A stretch of DNA of 16,166 nucleotides from Fomitopsis serialis (Eukaryota > Basidiomycota > Agaricomycetes > Polyporales > Fomitopsidaceae). Where the stretch lies: assembly GCF_022376445.1 (NCBI RefSeq), contig NW_025955654.1, forward strand, positions 1-16,166, given 5' to 3'. The notes under the pieces are model-generated. The model saw only the letters and a list, made by a program, of their open reading frames with translations, made no database searches and was not told the origin of the DNA. Positions 1 to 7,519 of this stretch are shown here, in pieces; position 1 is the stretch's first letter, and the number at the start of each line of letters is the position of its first letter. A program made the position numbers and the translations under genes.

Positions 1-2318
1 TTCGCCGACGGACTGCGTATAGGGTGCCGTTAATTGTGCTAGTGATTGGACGGAGTAACGTCACGCACTCTAACGCCTTCTCGTCCAGCTCGAAGAGGAC
101 CTTCAATGCGGTAGCAACACCGGTCGTTTGCACCTTGCCCCAGAGGCGGCACTTGTCGCACCCGACGCAGTCCATGATCCGCGTCACGTTGCGGAAGTGC
201 TCCTTGAATTCCTCCTTCAACGTCTGCACACCACACCAGTCAAAATCAGCTCGCACATCAAGAAGGCGGGTGCACGCACATTCGCGTTCTCCCCCCGGAA
301 GAGTACCGTCTCGTCGAACTTGCCGACCGCAGTCGCGACGTCGATCACCCGTTCGAGCCTCTCGTGCGTCTCGAGATGCACGCCCTTCTCGTGGTCATCG
401 GTGCCACAGTAGTCGTACGCAGACAGGTATGGCCCGAGACGCGCTACTGCGCGCAGGAGCAGTACGACGTCAAAGTACAGATATTGGAGCCGTTCGGGGT
501 ACGCCGCTACGCGATTGATGAAGCATTGGAGATCCGGACCCTACGGAACGTTGATGTGAGTGCTCGGCAGCTACAGTACTGCATATCGTCAGAGGACGTA
601 CCCATTGGCCGGTAGTCTGGTCCATCATATCATGGCAGATGTGCGTCGAGATACTGGTGTGAAGACCTGACACCCATTCATTACTACAGTGCCGCCTCCC
701 TGTCGGGGCAGTGACTCACCTGAGATGATCTTGTAGTAGACACGCTGTTCGAGACACTCTCCATCCGCCCGCACGATATCTGGCACCGGTTCATTTAACA
801 CAGCATGTTGCGACAGACCGAAGCAGTTCTCGGAGTAGATTGCGGACCAAACGCGATGTGCAGAAGGTCCAATGTAGCCCGTGAAACGCTCGGGATTCAG
901 CGTGAGGTCAACGTAATCACCATCTAGAATGATATCAGACGCGGTCAAACGGTGTTACAGTTGTTTGCATAATGGTTGTCGCATGCGCGCGGCGGGAAAC
1001 TTGTTTGGCCCTCTTTGACTGGCCCCGACGCACCACCGGAGCTGGTCAGTCCCGTTGTTTGCAGTGTGCGGGGTAGCCCGCGACAATCCCTTCTCAACCC
1101 GGCCACAACACACATGACACCTAGCCTGCGTCCTCGCCACAGAATATGGAGGGTAATCAGCAAGATACCAGGTATCCAGAACATTTCGAACGAGGGGACC
1201 AGATGCTGTGATGCGGGGAGCCCCGGCCCCACCTATGCTGGTCAAAACAAGGCGACGACCATTGTACAAACAACTGTAACCACCCTATAAGAATGAGTGG
1301 GGCATACCTAAGGGATCATCGAGGAAGCAGTAGTCGGAGTCGCGGTAATAACAGCCAGGAAGTCGGATCACCTGTTGGCAGGTCAAACCGGTGAGCGTGG
1401 AGTCCGGCCAAGTCAAGGAGACCACGACGAACGAACCTCGCCTTTCGAAGGCTTCTCGAGTTTACTAAGAGCGGCTGCTCGCCATTTCTCCGGTATCTCG
1501 CTCTGCGCTAGGTTAGCAAATGCATAGATGTAACAGCCAAGTCAATATCGTCGGGCCCCACGCCTTTCAAATACGCGTAGGAGGAGTGCAGAGGGTTTGA
1601 TACGGGTCACGCCGGGCGCAGCGGACTTCGACGGCCAGGCTGAGCCAGGCAGCCGCGACCTTGGCTACGGGGGCCCAGGTTGAGTGACACAGCGTCCGAC
1701 GACCTCCGCTAGTATACCCACTTTTTGTGCGGGGCCCAGCGATGAGGACTCAGCTGGAATCGCACGTGGACAACGGCTGATGTGCATGCACCAGAAGATG
1801 TCTGATTGACAGGGGTGCACATAAGCCGAATCCACACTGGACTTGCTCACCTCGTCTACTGTGGTGATACCACATTCTCTATTTGCACAGAAGCCATTCT
1901 CCTCCCAGTATGGACAGTCGCGGTACAGGTCGACCTGGCATCGACCATATGAGACTGGTAAAACATCGAGGCTGGAATGTGACATACGCGGAAATACTTG
2001 AAGAACGGCGTTTCTACCAGTGCGTGCAACTGATTGAAGAGCTCGTCGTTGACGCTCTCAATCGTCTCGTAGTCGCACAGTGTAGTCTCTATAGGCCCTG
2101 TAAGCTTCAGTCGTATCAACAGACGTCTCACAATGAGGAGGAACAAGGCATACATGGCGCTCGCAAACTGCCTCTGTTGCCGGCTCGTGCTCGAGGACAT
2201 TCTGCACCTGTTCCTTCCGCACGAGAGGTTCCGAAAGAAACGAGGACGGCGTGTGTGCATACGCAAAAGATTCAAATATGAGACTGAATGAGAGGGCAAG
2301 TAGATGTCGAGGTAACAT
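1..2318 (-). CDS. ERO1: Endoplasmic reticulum oxidoreductin 1 (3' end beyond the window)
   Basis: ERO1 is the FAD-dependent luminal ER thiol oxidase that re-oxidises protein disulfide isomerase using oxygen. Exons in transcript order: 2318-2154, 2086-1988, 1934-1851, 1502-1437, 1371-1308, 923-720, 666-602, 540-280, 223-69, 12-1 (391 codons visible). Residues 1-20 form a hydrophobic signal peptide ([20 protein letters not shown]). Seen in order: [11 protein letters not shown]; the shuttle pair in [10 protein letters not shown] (C104, C109); [22 protein letters not shown], the FAD region; and the active-site CVGCDKC (C355, C358, C361). Phases agree across all exons in the model given. The exon 1/2 junction is uncertain: the open model uses acceptor TATAGAG and omits a likely GPIE segment. 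Two introns (1503-1850 and 924-1307) are very long; the latter holds a MITE-like element. The gene is not a pseudogene as far as it can be seen. Family identification is secure. Confidence 0.93.
951..982 (+). repeat. Left terminal inverted repeat of the candidate MITE
   Basis: It starts GGTGTTACAG and ends GGTTGTCGC. It pairs with 1252-1284 as an imperfect inverted repeat (one gap, three transitions). Confidence 0.7.
1252..1284 (-). repeat. Right terminal inverted repeat of the candidate MITE
   Basis: Read on the minus strand it starts GGTGGTTACAG and ends GGTCGTCGC, matching the left arm at 951-982. Confidence 0.7.
1503..1850 (-). other. Second oversized ERO1 intron, possibly with a degraded insertion
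   Basis: The donor is GTGAGC after ...CGITTVDE (exon 1851-1934). The acceptor is GCGCAG before SEIPEKW (exon 1437-1502), preceded by the branch-like GCTAACC. The intron is 348 nt, against 48-75 nt for ordinary introns here. The middle is GC-rich and contains weak inverted pairings: GGGCCCC..C with ATAC/TAG..GGAGG at 1553-1584 against 1703-1737, and TGCAT..CAGCC at 1521-1538 against 1775-1790. These could be remains of an old inverted-repeat element, but the match is far poorer than in the other long intron. Confidence 0.5.
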
Positions 2319-3044
2319 TTCGTGCGGCGGAAGGGACGGTGGCTGGAACTTGGAGAAATGCGAGGATGACGGAGTTATAGCCGACTTGAGACGCCCGTTG
2401 TAACAAGCAGACACGTATGCGGTGCCCGAGGACTGCCCGAGGTTCGTCCAGACACGTCGCCTTCTGCCTGCGCTACGGTCCCGACACCCTCCAGTCTCAG
2501 TGGCAGTGGACCCCAGAGCGTCCAGGTACTCTCCAGGCTACTCTATTCCCGCTACGCATTGATATATGTCTACATCTGCTGCAATCATTCGTTGAAACAG
2601 CGAGCCAAGTTCCGAATACACGTCCACATAAGCGCCGCTGTCCGAAATATTACAGCTCGTCGATACCAAGTCGATACACGTGCACTACGCCGTGAGGATG
2701 TTGTTTGGTCTTTATGAACTATGTAACTGCCGTCCAAAACGTAAAAGGCTTAGATTGTGTGATCTCTCAAGGTGACGTTACACTCAGATGTGGGGAGTTG
2801 CTGGTGTGAGGAGCCGACACTGACGCCGCGCGTCACGTCGAAGATGGTCCTGAGGTCGTTACGATTATATTCTTGCCGCAGTAGCATCAATCAGGCCATA
2901 GGCAGCGATGCAGAGAGATGTGCAATAAATCCGAGAGCTAGCTTGTACGTGTACTTCTTTGGTTGACCTTCCGCTACCCAACAACATTAACCCACGGAGA
3001 CTTAAGGCATGAGCGCAAAGCAATAACATAGCGAGGTGTAGATT
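2319..3044. other. Intergenic region: ERO1 promoter and SCP160 3' flank
   Basis: This 726-bp gap lies between the ERO1 start and the SCP160 stop, both on the minus strand. Open frames on the plus strand (2417-2695, 2772-2966) show no conserved protein, no splice pattern and no composition like the neighbouring exons, so they are not called. The ERO1-proximal half holds four ACGTGT motifs, listed separately. I see no tRNA or other RNA gene. Confidence 0.6.
2411..2681 (-). promoter_or_regulatory. Cluster of four ACGTGT motifs upstream of ERO1
   Basis: On the ERO1 coding strand ACGTGT occurs at 2411-2416, 2452-2457, 2618-2623 and 2676-2681, all in the same direction, about 93 to 358 bp before the ATG. 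The first two continue as ACGTGTCTG and the last two as ACGTGTAT. A fifth copy at 2947-2952 points the other way. ACGTG is the core recognised by bZIP factors, including the Hac1/XBP1 type that drives unfolded-protein-response genes, and ERO1 is a classic target of that response in yeast. Use as such a site here is inferred. Confidence 0.4.
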
Positions 3045-6000
3045 TTATGCGTCGCGACGGCCCCGAGAGCGAGTATTAGTGCTGCCGATCTTCAGAATCG
3101 CCTCCTTGGCAGTCTCGATGGCAGTCTCGGAGCCTAAAAGTGCAGCGTCAGCGTCGTTCTACTTAACACAGTCACCTGCGACTTACCGATGATAACAATG
3201 GTATTATCTTCGCGGCTCACGGTGATGTCTGCACCGCTCTCGATGCGGAGGCGTGCAACGTTTGCACCCTTCGACCCGACAATCCTCGGGAAGGACGAAC
3301 GGTCGGGGAGCGTGAGGAACCCGACGTGCGACATTTTCTCGGCGTGTTCGATAGCCTCTTGGGTCAGCTTCAACGCGCGATCCAAGCTAGCCTGGTCTCG
3401 CGCCTTGAACACCCACTCGGAGTCACCTTCCTCGGTGTCCTGGTAGTTTAGAACAACCTGCCACTGGACGGCGGGGGACGCGCTCTCAGCGTCGGGGTCG
3501 TCGATACGAGCCTCGGTCGCATCCGCTTGGGGTGCGGGGTGCGGAGGTACAGCTGGGTTGTGAGGAAGGGCCGACTGCTCGACCTGGACACCAGACGACC
3601 TCAGGTTGCGGAAGAAGTTGCCCTGCTGCGTCACCGCATGGTGATACTTCAGCGGGACCGTGACCGTGGCGGTGACAGCCTCCGGCGCAGGAGGCTTGAC
3701 TTGCCCCTTCAGTTCCTCGACTGCCTTCTGGCACGCAGCACGAGGACCGGTAATCTTGACCAAGTTCGCATGGTCTACAGCGGCCAACTCAGCCTCGTTC
3801 TCCATCTCCCCGACCTGGTTGTAGGACCGCGAGCCAGGGAACTGGACTTGGACGTTCAGGCGGTTCTGCAGCTCGTTCAGATGCTGACCGCCCCTGCCGA
3901 TGAGGGCGCGGTGCTGGGGAGCAGGGACCTCTACACCGAGAGTGACTCGGTCACGGAGCGTAGCAGCGATCTTCTCCAGCTCAACCTTGAGCTTGGCGAC
4001 GACCTTCGGCTCGCCACGGAGGCGGACTTCATCTCCTGGCTCACCCTGTCTCGGGAAGCGGACGAGACCGGCCTGGGCCTTCGAATCCGCAGGACCACCA
4101 CAGCGGAGGATGAGCTCCTTCAAGCCCTGCCCACCGGCACCGATGATCGAGCGGTGGAACCTGCTCTCGACGTTGACAACGTCCGTCGTCTCCTCGCCGA
4201 CTTGGTCGGAGATCGTCAAAATGGCAGTCTTCGCGTCGGAGATGGCCTGCTTGGTCCCGCGGATCGTGATGTTGGCAACCTTGTCGTCGCCAGCCTTGTC
4301 AACGTCAATCTGAGCCCCGGTCGTGTCCTTGATCTCGTTGATGCTGGCACCGGCTCTACCGAGCACACGAGCGACAGACCGAGCTGGGATAGTGAACGTG
4401 ACGACATTGTTGCTCTCCTTCTCGAACTCGACAGCCTAATGCAATGTCAGTTTATCGTAGCCAGAAAGTGTGAACAAACCACTGACGTCAAGCAACTCCG
4501 CCTTGGCGCCTGCGACGCCCTTCCTACCACCCTTCACAAGAACCTCGTCCGGCTTCAGCTGCTCCCTGGTCCTGGCTTCGCCGCTCTCCTCGCGAGGGAA
4601 GATGATCCTGACACCGTACTTCTCCTCCAGACGAATGACATACTTGCCACTTTGACCGATCAGTCCAGAATGGTACTGGTGGGAGATCTTGAGAACCTCC
4701 GAGGTCTCGTCCGCAAGGCGCTCGACTTGGGTGAGAATCCTCTTCTTCGCCTCCTCGACATTCTCCTTACGCCCAGTGATCTTGACATGGGACGTCTGCT
4801 GAACAGCCTTCTTCTTCTTGCCAACGACCTGTTCCTTGTCGTCCGAATCGTCCGTGAAGTCAATCTTGACGCCGAGGGTGTCCCGCAGCTTGTTTACGCC
4901 AGCGCCTTGGGCGCCGACGATCCGACCCACGTACTCGCGGCCAATACCGAATTCCGTCGAGTAGCTGCTGACCAATGCGTCATTCTTGGCGTCCTCGACG
5001 ATCTTGAGAATCTCCTTGACCGCACGATCGACGTCGGAGCTCGCACCGCGGACCAAGATCACGTCCCCGGTGGAGGCGTCGCCAGCCTCTGCGCCGACCT
5101 TGATGGACAGCGTCTTGTCCTCGCCGATGATGGCATTCAGTGTGGTTCCGTTCTTACCAACCACAGCGTCGTGCCATTTCTTCTCGACCGTGACCGTTTG
5201 CGTCTTGACGTCCGCAGCATCCTTTGCCATCTTCAGCAGTTCCTTCTCGACGTCCTCCAGGTTCTTGACTTTCTCAACAGGAGAGGGGGAGGCGGACGGA
5301 GACGTAGGATCGTAAACCAATAAGACCAGCGACTCCTCCACAGACTCCGGGGGAAGAAGACCAAGACATTGTGGGCATCGTGGAATGCCCGGATCCTGGA
5401 GCTCAAATGAATAGGAAGACGCTTTTACGCACAACAGAAACTCTTACTTCTTAGCGTTCTTCGGCGAGTTGATGATTCGGTGGACGAGCCAGTCGATCTG
5501 CACTTCCTTGGTAGCACTGAACAGCTTGCCAATCAAGGCAGAGAACGTGCTGACAGCGGTGTCGACTGCAGATTTCTCGCCGACCATGTCCACGTTGAGA
5601 ACCGTTGCTTTATCCAGAGCGGACAGCGGGGGCGTGTATACCGAGCAGCCAGGGTTCTGCGAGCTGAGCGTCTGCGCATATTCGACACGCGTGATGTAGG
5701 TTAGCAGCTGGCGAGTCACCGGGTGGGGACCAGGCAGAGGAAACTCGTGGATGTACGCCGAGTTCGCCTTCTGCATGACGGCCTGAACACCATTACCCAA
5801 CTCGAGGGGCCTGCCCCAGATGATAAGTTCCTCACTCGGCTCTTCCGCTTTCGGTACGATGACCACGCATTTCGACGTGGCCAAGATCTCCTCGGCGCCC
5901 TTGCCGGTGAGAAGCCTATGCTGACGCTTAGGCATGGGCAACTTGATCTGCGTCACCTCCGTCTTGAAGTAGTCCATTGCACTGCGAATAGTGTCTACCA

Positions 6001-7053
6001 CACGCCCGACAGCATCGCGTTCACCGGAGACGGTGATCTCGCGAGTACCCGGGTTGAGCGAGAGGTGCATTTCTTCGCCCTTAGCAGCTTCCTCGAATGT
6101 GTCACGTCGGGGGATCAGGAAGGGAAGAATATGGGCCGGGATATCGCGCACGCGCTGCGTAGTACGAGAACGCTTCGTGGCAATGATTTCCTTGAACAAC
6201 GCCTCAGCTTCTTGAGCGAGGGGCTGTGGTCCAGTGATCGTGATCGGAACCGTGAGCTCTTCCTCTTCCTCCTCATCGCCTGGAGGAGCAGGGGAAGTAA
6301 CACCAGAGGCCGGGTGCGCGCTGCCGTTGCCGTTAGATACAGGGAGAACATCGCGACGCGGGATATCAACTCGGACACCCGTCTGGTCGCGGATCTTCTT
6401 GAGCGTAGCGCCTTTGGGTCCAATGATGGTCGGGATGGTAGAAGCCGGAGCGGTCAAAATCAAGGACACCTAGAGGATACGCATGAGGTGCATGTTCAGA
6501 TGAATGTCGCGATACTACGCACCACAGGACTGAGGTGCGCGAGGAGAGCACGCTTAGCCTTATCCAGCTCCTTCTGCGATTCAGACTTTAGGAAGAACGT
6601 AGTCTGACGAGACCGGGAGTTGGTGGACGCCTCCAGCTTGACCTTGTACTGCGACATGACCTGCTTCATCACCTCTCCTGAAGAAGTCGGCTTGCCATCC
6701 TTGCTCACGGCAGCAATCTCAGCCGACGAGAGACTGAAGGAGTCAGAAAACAGAGGCTGCTTCTGAACGACGGCAGGTCTGATGCGGGGACCAGCAGTAC
6801 TCCAGGCCGAGACAGGAGCCCTATTCCCATTCGGAACACTGGAAGGAGCCAGCGAAGGGAACGCCTCCTGGGAGTCGGTGTCGAGAGTAGTACCGTTAGA
6901 CTGTACGCCGGGAGGAGAACCAGGAGAAACAGGAGTAGAATCCTGGGCTTCGAAGCCGTGTTTCTTCTGCAATGACAGACATTCAGTGCTCCGCACGTTT
7001 GATGTCGGTCAGCGCAACTGTCTTACCTGGAGGTCTGCAGCCGAAAGTGACAT
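3045..7053 (-). CDS. SCP160: SCP160/vigilin-type multi-KH-domain RNA-binding protein, with one frameshift
   Basis: Vigilin-family proteins bind RNA through many KH domains and associate with polysomes and the ER. Exons: 7053-7027, 6966-6523, 6469-5448, 5395-4487, 4435-3187, 3133-3045. All introns are 51-60 nt. The start MSLSAADLQ is followed by a low-complexity N-terminus with QEAFPSLAP. About twelve KH-like units follow from residue 158. Eight have clear GxxG loops (GPKG, GKNG, GAQG, GQSG, GRAG, GAGG, GRGG, GSKG); the others, such as NSPK and QQGN, are degenerate, as is known in this family. The tail is NTRSRGRRDA. The protein would be about 1246 residues, close to the yeast protein. Exon 4 needs one extra base in the C-run at 5349-5353 to join ...HNVLVFFP to PESVEESLVLL. 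As given, the frame breaks there, so the CDS is interrupted in this sequence. Confidence 0.92.
5349..5353 (-). other. Single-base frameshift point in SCP160
   Basis: On the coding strand TTCTTC is followed by only four more Cs (five in the run) and then GGAG. The 5' frame reads ..AHNVLVFF and the 3' frame reads ..PESVEESLVLLVYDP; together they form a continuous KH domain only with six Cs. Exon lengths confirm it: exons 3 and 4 sum to 1931 nt, one short of a multiple of three, while both outer junctions are in phase 0. No alternative splice acceptor restores the frame. Confidence 0.8.
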
Positions 7054-7519
7054 GCCGAGGGAGTTAAACGGGTGTCCGAAGAGCACAGAGCCTGTGACGG
7101 GTAAAACCTAGCAACACAGCGGATGCGTGTTGCAGCGAATGCTAAGGATGGTGGGGGTTTCTGTGTTGAGGAATGTCTACGTGGTACGCTGCTGGCTCGT
7201 CAATGCGAATGTGGGAACGACCTTCCAAAGGAGGTAAACCGAGTATCATCCCATCCCCGCGTCAAATTCGATGCACTGGCAGGGCTCCTCCCCTATTTAA
7301 ATCAGGACAGGAACTGGCATGTACAACTCTAAGGACTTATGTAATGGTCGGATCTGCACTCACCCGAATGAAAATCATTTTAGTTGCAGACTAATTGAGG
7401 CAACGTGTGTATACAAGTCGCCGTCCCGTACAAACCAATGAAGTCAATAGATTGAGGCTAGGGCATCCAGAATGCAGAATCAGGATGTATACATTGACCG
7501 ACTGTATATTACGGACCCA
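7054..7519. other. Intergenic region: SCP160 promoter and SR140 3' flank
   Basis: This 466-bp gap lies between two same-strand genes. On the SCP160 strand there is an AT-rich TTTAAATAG-like box at about 7293-7301, roughly 240 bp before the ATG and next to a purine-rich stretch; a TATA role is only a guess. No protein-coding frame or RNA gene is convincing. Confidence 0.5.

Larger units (their letters stand above)
951..1284. mobile_element. Candidate MITE (non-autonomous DNA transposon) in an ERO1 intron
   Basis: The segment is bounded by inverted repeats: 951-982 on the left and the reverse complement of 1252-1284 on the right. Both arms share TTACAGTTGTTTG, then AATGGT, then GTCGC. By hand count, 29 of 32 aligned positions match, with one gap; the three mismatches are all C/T transitions. 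Just inside the arms a weaker pairing continues (CTTGTTTGGCC on the left against CTTGTTTTGACC on the right strand). No transposase frame is present, so any movement would depend on a partner elsewhere. A clean target-site duplication is not visible. AGAATGA occurs at 926-932 and 1290-1296, but at unequal distances from the arms. The superfamily cannot be assigned. Confidence 0.6.
924..1307 (-). other. Oversized ERO1 intron containing an inserted element
   Basis: The donor is GTATGC after codons ...DDPL (exon 1308-1371) and the acceptor is TTCTAG before DGDYVDL (exon 720-923), joined in phase 1. At 384 nt it is about seven times longer than the usual introns here. Subtracting the inverted-repeat element at 951-1284 leaves 50 nt, the normal size. 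Short open frames inside it have no recognisable product. Confidence 0.85.

Noticed and set aside
955..1290. Open frames of about 100 codons in the long ERO1 intron as a transposase or other gene
   Set aside because: They occur on both strands over the same bases, contain no transposase-like motif, and lie mostly inside the inverted-repeat element.
926..1296. AGAATGA direct repeats as the target-site duplication of the MITE
   Set aside because: The copies are 18 and 5 bp away from the inverted repeats, and removing element plus one copy would leave an intron of under 30 nt. They are probably chance.
1..2318. ERO1 as a broken pseudogene, since its conserved pieces are scattered over several frames
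   Set aside because: When introns are placed at canonical GT..AG sites all pieces join in phase down to the left edge, including the exon that ends at position 1 with DPSA.
2417..2966. Two plus-strand frames (92 and 64 codons) in the ERO1/SCP160 gap as small genes
   Set aside because: They show no family resemblance, no conserved start context and no supporting introns; length is within chance for this composition.
3527..5323. A 598-codon open frame on the plus strand antisense to SCP160
   Set aside because: It overlaps KH-domain exons on the other strand, runs straight across the 4436-4486 intron, and has a low-complexity Leu/Asp/Arg-rich translation. It is a codon-bias shadow of the SCP160 coding sequence.
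5723..6607. A 294-codon plus-strand frame antisense to SCP160
   Set aside because: It has no recognisable domain, overlaps real exons and crosses the 6470-6522 intron; it is a shadow frame.
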